Below, piece after piece: positions 50,904 through 59,221 of a stretch of 64,000 bases of DNA (its first letter is position 1; each line of letters begins with the position of its first letter). The stretch is taken from assembly GCA_029210175.1 (NCBI GenBank), contig JARGPL010000015.1:124001-188000 (forward strand), written 5' to 3'. The DNA is from Minwuia sp. (lineage in GTDB: Bacteria; Pseudomonadota; Alphaproteobacteria; Minwuiales; Minwuiaceae). The notes beneath the pieces were generated by a model. The model worked only from the letters and a program-made list of their open reading frames with translations, had not been told where the DNA came from and did no database searches. The translations under genes and the position numbers were made by a program.

Positions 50904-52051
50904 ATATGCGTTTCTGTCAGTCCTGCGTTCTGCCGGACAGCCGCCCCGGTATCACCATCGGCGCAGATGGCGTCTGCAATGCCTGCCACGGTCATCGCCG
51001 CAACCGGCTGGAGATCGACTGGGCAACGCGGGAACAACACCTGAATGACGTGGTGGCGTGGGCAAAGGGCCGGAACGCGGCCTATGACTGCATCGTGCCC
51101 GTGTCCGGTGGCAAGGACAGTTTCTGGCAGGTCGCCCGCTGTCTCGACATGGGTCTGAAGGTACTGGCTGTGACGTGGAAGTCGCCGGGACGCAATGCCC
51201 TGGGCCAGTCCAATCTGGATGCCCTGGTGCGACTGGGTGTTGATCATGTGGATTTCACCATCGACCCGTCCGTCGAGGCGCGTTTCATGCGCCGGACCCT
51301 GATCGAGACAGGGTCGAGCGCAGTGCCGATGCACCTGGCCATCTTCGCCATTCCGATGCGCTTCGCGGCCCGCCTGGGTGTGCCGCTGATCGTCTGGGGC
51401 GAAAGTCCGTTCATGGAATATGGCGGCGATGCCGGGGACAGTGATCTGGACCTGCTGAACCACGCCTGGCTGAAACGCCATGGTATCCTGCAGGGCCGTG
51501 AGGCGCAGGACTGGATTGGCGATGAGTTGAGTGCCCGTGAACTGGAACCCTTTACCCCACCGGCAGAAGCCGAGTTCGAAGCTGCAGACATTCGCTCCGT
51601 CTTCCTGGGCTATTACCTGCCATGGGACCCGTCGGAGAGCCTGCGGGTCGCGGAAGCCAACGGTTTCAAGCGCCGGGCCGAGGGGCCGAAGGTCGGCCTT
51701 TACGACTATGCCGACATCGACTGCGATTTCATCTCGATCCATCACTGGTTCAAGTATCCCAAGTTCGGTTTCACGCGCCTGTTCGACAATCTTTCGCTGG
51801 AAATCCGCAATGGCCGGATGACTCGTGATCAGGCGCTCGCCATCGTATCGCGTATGGGTGATCAACGCCCCGATGCCGACATTGCGCGCGCGCTGACCTT
51901 CATGGACCTGTCATCGACAGCCTTTGTGGAGCTGGAGGAAAAGTTCCGCGACCGCACGATCTGGCAGCTGCGCGATGGCCACTGGGTTGTCCCCGGCTTC
52001 CCGGTTTCGGATTGGCTCTGGCCTGTTGCTGCCATGGACCAGGCAGCATGA
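50900..52051 (+). CDS. N-acetyl sugar amidotransferase (WbpG/PseA type)
   Basis: A 383-residue PP-loop ATPase of the family that turns an N-acetyl group on a sugar into an acetamidino group (WbpG in LPS, PseA in flagellin pseudaminic acid). The zinc finger has RFCQSCVLPDSRPG and GVCNACHGH; the PP-loop is IVPVSGGKDSFWQVA; PLIVWGESPFMEYGGDAGD and FSIHHWFKYPKFGF-like SIHHWFKYPKFGFTR follow. ATG 50900 overlaps the asnB stop. Known partners (HisH/HisF-like ammonia donors) are missing; AsnB could take their place. Confidence 0.88.
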   Translation: MNMRFCQSCVLPDSRPGITIGADGVCNACHGHRRNRLEIDWATREQHLNDVVAWAKGRNAAYDCIVPVSGGKDSFWQVARCLDMGLKVLAVTWKSPGRNALGQSNLDALVRLGVDHVDFTIDPSVEARFMRRTLIETGSSAVPMHLAIFAIPMRFAARLGVPLIVWGESPFMEYGGDAGDSDLDLLNHAWLKRHGILQGREAQDWIGDELSARELEPFTPPAEAEFEAADIRSVFLGYYLPWDPSESLRVAEANGFKRRAEGPKVGLYDYADIDCDFISIHHWFKYPKFGFTRLFDNLSLEIRNGRMTRDQALAIVSRMGDQRPDADIARALTFMDLSSTAFVELEEKFRDRTIWQLRDGHWVVPGFPVSDWLWPVAAMDQAA

Positions 52052-52392
52052 GGCTGGCTGAAAAGGACCCGCCACGGGTATTCGAGCCCACCCCCGGCAT
52101 CGCCATCGCCGACTGTGGTGACGTGCATCTGTCGCCTGATGAGCAGGTGACGCTGGTCACGCGTTCCGGTCGCCGGATGGACGTGGCGGCGAAGGACTTC
52201 GGTTTCTACGCCACGCCTTCGATCAATGGGCGCCTGAAGGGGGAGGGGTTTCGCACCGCCCTTGTCCGCAACATGCGGGGCCAGATCTACGTGATGGTGG
52301 TGGAGCAGGACCGCATGGACCGCTTCGACGCCTATTGCGTCGCGGAACAACAGACAGTGCTGGAGTGGCTGGATGAACGCCCCCTGGACTGA
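52048..52392 (+). CDS. Small uncharacterised protein of the nonulosonate operon
   Basis: A 114-residue protein I do not recognise. It is mixed alpha/beta and has no signal peptide or membrane segment. The central KDFGFYATPSINGRLKGEGF and RGQIYVMVVEQDRMDRFDAY regions look like a compact fold; the end EQQTVLEWLDERPLD is helical. Start ATG 52048 overlaps the amidotransferase stop, and the 3' end overlaps the acyl-ligase gene by 20 bp, so it is translated with both. A binding or regulatory role in amidation or acyl transfer is a guess. Confidence 0.75.
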   Translation: MRLAEKDPPRVFEPTPGIAIADCGDVHLSPDEQVTLVTRSGRRMDVAAKDFGFYATPSINGRLKGEGFRTALVRNMRGQIYVMVVEQDRMDRFDAYCVAEQQTVLEWLDERPLD

Positions 52393-54988
52393 GGACACGC
52401 TTCAAGGCGTCCTGGCCGCCAACCGCGCCCGCATGGCCGGGGAGGATTTCCTGACCCTGGTCGCCGCTGACGGTTCGGAACAGAGCTTCACCTATGACCA
52501 TGTGTTCGAGGCGGCTGAGCATTGGGCAGCGCGCTATCGGGCTTCCGGCGTTTCCCAGGGTGACCGGGTCGTGGTCATCCTGCGCCATGGCAGGGACCTC
52601 TATGCGGCCTACATCGGCGCGATCCTGCTCGGTGCTGTGCCCGCCATGTTCGCTCATCCGTCGCCGAAACTTTCGGAAAGCGTCTATTTCGAGACCGTCC
52701 GGGCATTGCTGGACAGCAGCCGCGCGAAGCTGCTGGTGACCTACGCCGATCTGGCCCCGAAACTGGCATCACTGGTTGATGCGTTGCCGACCTTCGATGC
52801 GTTGCTGGTGGCCGGGCAGGGCGAGGCCGTGACGGCGGCCCCCACGATGCCGGAACGCGTGGACCCCGATGCCCCGGCATTCCTGCAGTATTCGTCCGGT
52901 ACGACGGGCCTGAAGAAGGGCGTGACGATCTCTCACCGCGCCCTGCTCTGGCAGGTCAGCAACTATGGCGACATGATTGGCGCGGACGACCGTGACGTGA
53001 TTGTCAGCTGGTTGCCGCTCTATCACGACATGGGGCTGATCACCTGCTTCTTCCTGCCGCTGATTCGGCGTTGCCGCCTGGTGGCGATCTCGCCATTCGA
53101 CTGGGTGCAGCGACCGACGCTCTGGCTGGATGCAGTCAGCCGCCACAGGGGAACGCTCGGCTGGATGCCGAACTTCGCTTACAGCTTCATGGCGCGCAAC
53201 GCACCGACTGGCGACTGGGACCTGTCCAGCATGCGCGGGCTGGTGAATTGTTCGGAACCGATCACTGCCACTTCCCATCGTGCCTTCCTTGACCGTTTCG
53301 GTGCTCACGGCTTCCTGCCTGATGCGCTCGCCGGGTCCTATGCCATGGCGGAGACAACCTTTGCTGCGACGTCAGGCGGCTTTGATGCCCCGTTGCAGGT
53401 CGAGACGGTGGATGTCGCGGCCCTGACCGAAAATCAGGTGGCGCGCCCTGCGCATATTGGCCGGGAACTGGTGTCTTCGGGCATCGCCCTGCCACAGACC
53501 GGACTGACGATCCGCGGCGCAGACGGATCCATCCTGCCTGACCGGCAGGTGGGCGAGATCGAGATCAGCAGCCCGTCCTTGTTCCAGAGCTATGACGGAC
53601 AGTCCGGCCGCACCGCAGAAGTACTGCGGGATGGCCGCTACCTCAGCGGTGATCTGGGTTATCTGGCCAACGGGCACCTGTTCGTCGTCGGGCGCAAGCG
53701 CGATCTGATCATCGTCGGTGGCAAGAACATCTATCCCCACGATGTGGAGGCGCTGGCCTGCACGGTGGACGGTGTGCTGCCGGGCAGGGCGGTTGCCCTG
53801 GGTGATGCGGATGCGGTGGCGGGTACCGAAAGACTGATCCTGATCGCCGAGAGCGATCAACCCGAAGAGGCATGGTCAGGTATCGCGGACTGCATCCGTG
53901 AAACCATTGCTGCGGGAACCGAGATCGTGCCGGCGGATGTAAGGATCGTTGCGCCGCGCTGGCTGAGAAAATCGACATCGGGGAAGATGGCGCGTGGCGA
54001 AAACCTGAAGCGTTATCATGCACTTCTGATCGATGTTTCGCGCCATGCTCTGGACCGACCTGCGGTGATCGGGACCAGCATGGCAGAGGCTGTCCGCCGG
54101 GTAGTGGTGGACGAAATCCTTGCGGGACGCCCGGTCGATGATGATGCATCGCTGATCCGCAGTGGTCGGATCGATTCCTTCTCCATCGTGAACCTGATCC
54201 TGGCCCTGGAACAGCGGTTCGGTGTTTCAATTCCTGAAACGGTCACTGCCGATCCGGACGCCCTGGACAGCATTTCGGGGATCACGCGCACGGTTGAGCG
54301 CCTGAAAGCCGGGGAAACTCTCGCCGCTGAAACATCTGATCTGACTGCGGATCAGGTGCCGATGATCACGGATGATCCGGTTGCCCTGCCCACCAGCAAG
54401 GTCGGGTTCTGGACCTGGTACTATCGGTTCACGTTTCGCCGGCTCGGCATTGCCCATGGCCCGGGCCTGCGTGTGCTGGGGCCGATCCTGCTGCGTCCCG
54501 ACGGCGACCCGCGCAACATCCGTCTTGGCCGGTCAGTCACCCTGATGCCCTGGGTGGATCTGAAGGTGCGGGAGGATGGTCGGATCATCCTGGGGGATGG
54601 TGCGGCGGTTGACACGACCGCAAGGCTGGTCGCGGCGCGCGACGGCACGATCCACATTGGTGACCGGGCGCAGGTGGCTTTCTCGTCGATCATCAATGCC
54701 GGGGCCGATGTCACGATTGGCCGCGACAGCGCCACGGCGGGGCATTGCACCATCATCGCCTCGGAACACCGCTTCGACAGTCGGGAGCCGATCATGCGCC
54801 AGGGTTATGTGCATGAACCGGTGCTGATCGGCGCTGATGTCTGGCTGGCGTCCGGGGTCACGGTGACGCCCGGATCACGGATTGGCAATGGCGCGATCAT
54901 CAGCGCGCGGTCCACTGTATCCGGCGACATTCCCGGTTATACCGTCGCCGCCGGAACCCCTGCGCGGGTCATCAAGCGCCGGGGCTAG
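52373..54988 (+). CDS. Acyl-AMP ligase / acyl carrier / left-handed beta-helix acyltransferase fusion
   Basis: An 871-residue, three-module protein. Residues 1 to about 555 form an adenylating domain of the fatty acyl-AMP ligase type: QYSSGTTGLKKGVTISHRA (from about 172), VSWLPLYHDMGLI, SGDLGYLANGHLFVVGRKRD, and Lys538 in KSTSGKMARG. About 565-645 is a carrier domain with Ser602 in SGRIDSFSIVNLI as phosphopantetheine site. About 690-871 is a hexapeptide-repeat acyltransferase with His799 in ASEHRF and the ending GTPARVI. Inferred job: activate an acid, load it on the carrier, transfer it to a sugar. GGAG precedes the ATG. Confidence 0.88.
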   Translation: MNAPWTEDTLQGVLAANRARMAGEDFLTLVAADGSEQSFTYDHVFEAAEHWAARYRASGVSQGDRVVVILRHGRDLYAAYIGAILLGAVPAMFAHPSPKLSESVYFETVRALLDSSRAKLLVTYADLAPKLASLVDALPTFDALLVAGQGEAVTAAPTMPERVDPDAPAFLQYSSGTTGLKKGVTISHRALLWQVSNYGDMIGADDRDVIVSWLPLYHDMGLITCFFLPLIRRCRLVAISPFDWVQRPTLWLDAVSRHRGTLGWMPNFAYSFMARNAPTGDWDLSSMRGLVNCSEPITATSHRAFLDRFGAHGFLPDALAGSYAMAETTFAATSGGFDAPLQVETVDVAALTENQVARPAHIGRELVSSGIALPQTGLTIRGADGSILPDRQVGEIEISSPSLFQSYDGQSGRTAEVLRDGRYLSGDLGYLANGHLFVVGRKRDLIIVGGKNIYPHDVEALACTVDGVLPGRAVALGDADAVAGTERLILIAESDQPEEAWSGIADCIRETIAAGTEIVPADVRIVAPRWLRKSTSGKMARGENLKRYHALLIDVSRHALDRPAVIGTSMAEAVRRVVVDEILAGRPVDDDASLIRSGRIDSFSIVNLILALEQRFGVSIPETVTADPDALDSISGITRTVERLKAGETLAAETSDLTADQVPMITDDPVALPTSKVGFWTWYYRFTFRRLGIAHGPGLRVLGPILLRPDGDPRNIRLGRSVTLMPWVDLKVREDGRIILGDGAAVDTTARLVAARDGTIHIGDRAQVAFSSIINAGADVTIGRDSATAGHCTIIASEHRFDSREPIMRQGYVHEPVLIGADVWLASGVTVTPGSRIGNGAIISARSTVSGDIPGYTVAAGTPARVIKRRG

Positions 54989-55009
54989 CGGTCGTCTGTC
55001 AGATTGCAT

Positions 55010-55084
55010 CACCAGCCCGCTCCCCCACCCGGCCACCCACTGGATCATCCTGAATGGGTGGCCGGGTGGGGGAGCGGGCTGGTG
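55010..55084. terminator. 30-bp perfect inverted repeat between convergent genes
   Basis: Two 30-bp arms (55010-55039 and 55055-55084), fully complementary, with a 15-nt loop. It lies 21 bp after the acyl-ligase fusion gene and 40 bp before the ada stop. The length and perfection exceed a usual terminator stem; there is no T-tract. A bidirectional terminator is the simplest reading. Confidence 0.75.
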
Positions 55085-55124
55085 CGATTCCATCATTTGA
55101 TGGACAGATCTGGCGGTCGTCTGT

Positions 55125-56183
55125 TCAACCGGCCGCATCGCGCTCCATATCCAGCAGCGCCTGCTTGCGTTCCAGTCCCCAGCGATAGCCGCGCAGCCCG
55201 CCATCCGCGCCGATGGCCCGGTGACACGGGATGGCAAGGCCGACCGGGTTGAGGCCACAGGCCCGACCGACCGCGCGGGACGCCTTGGGCGTGCCCAGCA
55301 TGGCGGCGACCTGGGCGTAGCTGCGGGTTTCGCCGTAGGGGATCTGCTGCAATGCCTGCCAGACGCGCCACTGAAACGCCGTGGCCCTGACATCCAGCGG
55401 CAGGGATGGATTGGGTCCCTTCTGATCCAGATAGGCGACCAGTTGTTTCAGGGCGTCTTCCAGCCCGTCGCGGTCTTCCGACAGGATGGCGCCGGGATAT
55501 TCGACCTCCAGGTCCCGCGCCAGCTTCGCCGTGTCGTCGCCCAGATAGACCGCCGATACGCCCTTTGGCGTCGCGGCAGCCATGACGAGGCCCAGGTGGC
55601 TGTCTGCAAATGCGTAATTCATGGCGATCCCTGTCGCGCCCCTGGCATAGGCCCCCGGTGACATGCCGAGCGTCCTGTCCGCGCGCTCGTAGACCCTGCT
55701 GGGGGAGCCGAAGCCAGCGCCATAGACCGCATCAGCCACGCCGTTACCGGCCCGCAGCCCGGTTTTCAGCCGGGCCGTACGCCGGGCGTCGGCATAGTCG
55801 CGCGGTGACAGGCCAAGGGCGCGCTTGAACGCCTTCTGGAAATGCTGCGCATTGAACCCGGCACGATCGGCCAGGTCGGCCAGTTCCGGCACCGACGCAT
55901 CCTGTTCCAGACAGCGGTCAATGCGCCGCGCCGCGTCTTCCACTGCTGCCATCATCGGGTCGACCAGATCCAGCCGTTCCGGCCGGCAGCGCTTGCAGGG
56001 GCGAAAACCTGCGCGCTCGGCTGCAGCAGGCACATCGTAGAACTGCACGTTCTCCCGCTTCGGCCGGCGCGCAGCGCACCCCGGTCGGCAGTAGACACCC
56101 GTGGTCTTCACGGCAAAGACGAACGTGCCGTCCTGTTGTGAATCCCTGGCGCAGATGGCGTCCCAACGCTGATGTTCGGTCAT
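55125..56183 (-). CDS. ada: Ada: methylation-response regulator and O6-methylguanine-DNA methyltransferase
   Basis: A 352-residue bifunctional Ada. The N-terminal zinc domain takes methyl groups from phosphotriesters (TTGVYCRPGCAARRPKRENV, FRPCKRCRPE); an AraC-type helix-turn-helix follows (LADLADRAGFNAQHFQKAFK, LSPRDYADARR); the C-terminal suicide methyltransferase has the acceptor cysteine in IPCHRAIGADGGLRGYRWG. ATG 56183 with GGAGG upstream is preferred to 56213. It repairs alkylated DNA and activates its own gene once methylated. Confidence 0.94.
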   Translation of the reverse strand: MTEHQRWDAICARDSQQDGTFVFAVKTTGVYCRPGCAARRPKRENVQFYDVPAAAERAGFRPCKRCRPERLDLVDPMMAAVEDAARRIDRCLEQDASVPELADLADRAGFNAQHFQKAFKRALGLSPRDYADARRTARLKTGLRAGNGVADAVYGAGFGSPSRVYERADRTLGMSPGAYARGATGIAMNYAFADSHLGLVMAAATPKGVSAVYLGDDTAKLARDLEVEYPGAILSEDRDGLEDALKQLVAYLDQKGPNPSLPLDVRATAFQWRVWQALQQIPYGETRSYAQVAAMLGTPKASRAVGRACGLNPVGLAIPCHRAIGADGGLRGYRWGLERKQALLDMERDAAG

Positions 56184-56272
56184 GGTGTCCTCCTTCTCTC
56201 TGTCAGACACCATGCTGGATACGACTCCGCCGCTCTATCCGTCGCTTGTGGTCAATGTCGGCAATCCAGACC

Positions 56273-58093
56273 TCAGGCGACTGCCGCGTCGTCTGCGAAG
56301 GCTTCATGCACGCCCCAGGCAACCGGCACCTGAACAGGCAGGTCCATCATGATCTGCGCGTAGGCCTTGCCCTGATTGTCGGTGCGCAGGCTGGCAACGC
56401 CGCCACCACCGAGGGCTTCGTGCAGGAAGAAGTTCATCGCGCCGATGCCGGGCAGGTCATAGCGGTCCACCTTGATCTCCCCATCGAAGACATGGGCGAA
56501 ATAGTCGCCGACCACTTCCGGGGTCAGGGCGTGACGCAGCAGGGGCAGGTATTCCGGCGCGCGGGCAATGATGCCGATGTTGGCATGTGCGCCCTTGTCG
56601 CCGGACCGGCCATGGGCGATGGCGAGCAGCGGCACCGTCACCAGGGGGCCGTCCGGCGCGGCAGCGACCACCGGGTCCGGCTGCTGAATGGTTCCGGCGT
56701 CAAAGCCACCTTTGGTTGGAATCGCGACAGGAATCTCGGTGCCGTCGAGCAGGACCTTCACGTCGAATTCGGTCTTGGCAACAAGGCAGGAGAACAGGCG
56801 GACCACCGGCTGGGCCTTGGGCCGTCCACCGCCAAAACCCGTGGTGCCTTGACTGAAGGAGGTGCCGGCGGGCGCGATTTCCCGGGCAAACATGGAGAGC
56901 GCCTTCGGATCCGGGTGCTTCACGGCCAGTTTCATGATCGCTTCCCGGGCGGCGCGGGTGCGGGAATGGGCACCATACATCGCTTCTCCGCCGAGGATCT
57001 CCACATTGGTTTCCGTGTAGTCGCCCATGTTCTGCTCCGCCAGCATCCGCCGCGTGCGCTTCAGGATGGCCTCGGCGGTCTTGTGGCTCTTGCCGACGGC
57101 ATCCCAGCCGCCGATGACCATGGACGCCACGGCCTTGAAGCCGTCCTGGAACGTGGCAGAGACCTTGTAATGGGGGGATGGAGCGGTGCCCTTCGCACCG
57201 GTAACCCGCACGCGGTCCTTGCCGATTTCCTCCACCGCGACCTGCGTGAAGTCACAGGTGACATCGGGCAGCAGATAGGCGGTCGGATCACCAATCTCGT
57301 AGAGCAGCTGTTCCTTCACCGTGCCGGGCACGACAATGCCGCCGGTGCCATCCGGCTTGGTGACGACAAAGCTGCCGTCAGCGGCGCATTCCGCGATCGG
57401 ATAGCCGATGTCATCCCAGTCGGGCACGTCCTGATAGTCGGTGAACAGGCCGCCTGTCGCCTGGGCACCGCATTCCAGGATATGGCCACAAAGGCTGCCC
57501 GCCGCCAGCAGGTCATAGGCGTCATCGGCCCAGCCGAATTCATGCATCAGGGGACCGAGAGTCACAGCGGAATCGACCGCCCGTCCCGTCACCACGATCT
57601 GCGCCCCGGCGTCCAGCGCACGGGCCACCGGAATTGCGCCCAGATAGGCATTGATTGACCAGCACTTGTCGGGGAAGGCTGCACCGGAGAACATTTCGGT
57701 GATACCGGCCTTGCGCAGCGCTTCCTCGCGCGCCAGCAGGTCGTCGCCCTCCACATGGGCCACCTTGATCTCCACCCCGGCCTCCGTAGCCAGGGCACGG
57801 ATGGCATCGGCGCAGGCCTTCGGGTTCACGCCACCGGCGTTGGAAACCACACGGATGTTCTTTTCCGCGATTTCCCGAATGACCTGCTTCAGCGCGACAG
57901 CCACGAAATCGACGGCGTAACCGGCATTCGGATCCTTGGCGCGCATCCGCGCCATGATCGACATCGTGATCTCTGCCAGATAGTCGAAGACGAGGTAATC
58001 GACCTCTGCACGGCGAACCAGCTGCGGTGCCGCCACCCCGGAATCGCCCCAGAAACCGGATGCGCCACCAATGCGAACGATCTTGTCAGTCAT
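56273..58093 (-). CDS. AtuA/DUF1446 family protein
   Basis: A 606-residue protein of the AtuA family, known from acyclic terpene (citronellol/geranyl-CoA) breakdown but widespread in alphaproteobacteria with other roles. Seen: IVRIGGASGFWGDSGVAAPQ, YLVFDYLAEITMSIMARMR, VVSNAGGVNPKACADAI, DAGAQIVVTGRAVDSAVTLG and the C-terminal AIAHGRSGDKGAHANIGIIA. No other atu genes are nearby. GGGGAGG lies before ATG 58093. The biochemical activity of the family is not settled. Confidence 0.88.
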   Translation of the reverse strand: MTDKIVRIGGASGFWGDSGVAAPQLVRRAEVDYLVFDYLAEITMSIMARMRAKDPNAGYAVDFVAVALKQVIREIAEKNIRVVSNAGGVNPKACADAIRALATEAGVEIKVAHVEGDDLLAREEALRKAGITEMFSGAAFPDKCWSINAYLGAIPVARALDAGAQIVVTGRAVDSAVTLGPLMHEFGWADDAYDLLAAGSLCGHILECGAQATGGLFTDYQDVPDWDDIGYPIAECAADGSFVVTKPDGTGGIVVPGTVKEQLLYEIGDPTAYLLPDVTCDFTQVAVEEIGKDRVRVTGAKGTAPSPHYKVSATFQDGFKAVASMVIGGWDAVGKSHKTAEAILKRTRRMLAEQNMGDYTETNVEILGGEAMYGAHSRTRAAREAIMKLAVKHPDPKALSMFAREIAPAGTSFSQGTTGFGGGRPKAQPVVRLFSCLVAKTEFDVKVLLDGTEIPVAIPTKGGFDAGTIQQPDPVVAAAPDGPLVTVPLLAIAHGRSGDKGAHANIGIIARAPEYLPLLRHALTPEVVGDYFAHVFDGEIKVDRYDLPGIGAMNFFLHEALGGGGVASLRTDNQGKAYAQIMMDLPVQVPVAWGVHEAFADDAAVA

Positions 58094-58166
58094 GAATGCC
58101 TCCCCTTGAAGCGCGCAAATTAGCACGCGCTGTTGCGGGGAACCAATGGCGTCTGTCGCTGGTGAC

Positions 58167-59084
58167 TTATGCGTCGACCTTCTTTTCGCGATAGACGATG
58201 TAGAGGCCGCTGCCGACAATGATCGACGCGCCGATCCAGGTCCATTGGTCGGGGAAGGTATCGAAGATGAAGTAGCCCAGCAGCGTCGCGCCGATCAGCT
58301 GGCCATAGCCGAAAGGGGCCACGACGGATGCACTGGCATGCTGGAATGCCTTCACCACGAAGTAATGGCCGAACCCGCCCAGCGCCCCCATGGAGATGAA
58401 CAGGATCCAGTGCCAGGTGGAGCGCGGGATCTCCACGCCGTTGACCAGCAACACACTGGCAATGATGCAGCCAACCAGCGCTGTATAGGTGATCGTGGTT
58501 TCCGGCGTATCGGCGGCGGAAATCCTGCGCGTCAGGACCTGGTAGAAGGCATAGCAGATCGTATTGGCGACCACGAGCAGGGTAGCCCAGTGGAATTCCG
58601 TGCCCCCTGGCCGGATGATGATCAGCGCGCCACCGAAACCGATGATGACGGCAACCCAGCGGCGCATGCCGACCTTTTCACCCAGAAAGGGAACCGACAG
58701 CGCGGTCAGCAGGATCGGGCTGGTGAAGCTGATCGATGCGGCAAGTGTCAGGTCAACGAACTGCAGGGCGTAGAAATACAGCGCCGTGCAGGAAAACAGC
58801 AGCAGCGACCGGATGGCCTGCACGCCGGGCCTGTGGGTGACGAACAGCGATCGGCCAAAGCGCGGCGCGAAGGCGATGACCATGAACACGAAATGGCCCG
58901 CATAGCGCGCCCAGACGATCTGACCGTAGGGATAACCCTCCGCGCCCAGGTACTTCACGGTCGCGTTCATCGGCGGAAACATGGCGATGGCCAGGCACAT
59001 GAACAGGATACCGGTCACCACCTTGGGCTGCCAGACGTCGGTCTTGGCCGCCGAAGGATGCGGCTGGTCATTCGTGAGGGTCAT
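58167..59084 (-). CDS. EamA/DMT family transporter
   Basis: A 305-residue inner-membrane protein with about ten predicted helices in two EamA halves (ILFMCLAIAMFPPMNATVKY; VGCIIASVLLVNGVEI; GHYFVVKAFQHASASVVAPF). The second half has the typical APFGYGQLIGATLLGYFIFD. Such carriers export metabolites or amino acids; the substrate is unknown. A charged tail REKKVDA ends it. It lies upstream of the AtuA-family gene with a 73-bp gap. Confidence 0.9.
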   Translation of the reverse strand: MTLTNDQPHPSAAKTDVWQPKVVTGILFMCLAIAMFPPMNATVKYLGAEGYPYGQIVWARYAGHFVFMVIAFAPRFGRSLFVTHRPGVQAIRSLLLFSCTALYFYALQFVDLTLAASISFTSPILLTALSVPFLGEKVGMRRWVAVIIGFGGALIIIRPGGTEFHWATLLVVANTICYAFYQVLTRRISAADTPETTITYTALVGCIIASVLLVNGVEIPRSTWHWILFISMGALGGFGHYFVVKAFQHASASVVAPFGYGQLIGATLLGYFIFDTFPDQWTWIGASIIVGSGLYIVYREKKVDA

Positions 59085-59221
59085 GTGGTCGGCTCGGGAG
59101 GGTTAGTATTCATGGCCTATTGATACATCGCCCATGCGCTGCCCAAGCATGCGTATATCGCAACCGTCTGGCGCAGGGCGCGATCAGGCGCACCAGACTG
59201 TTGATCTGCCGGTTACCGGCC

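Noticed and set aside
56138-57658. A 506-codon plus-strand frame opposite the AtuA-family gene
   Set aside because: The minus-strand gene shows strong family motifs throughout; the plus frame is a shadow with no recognisable domain.
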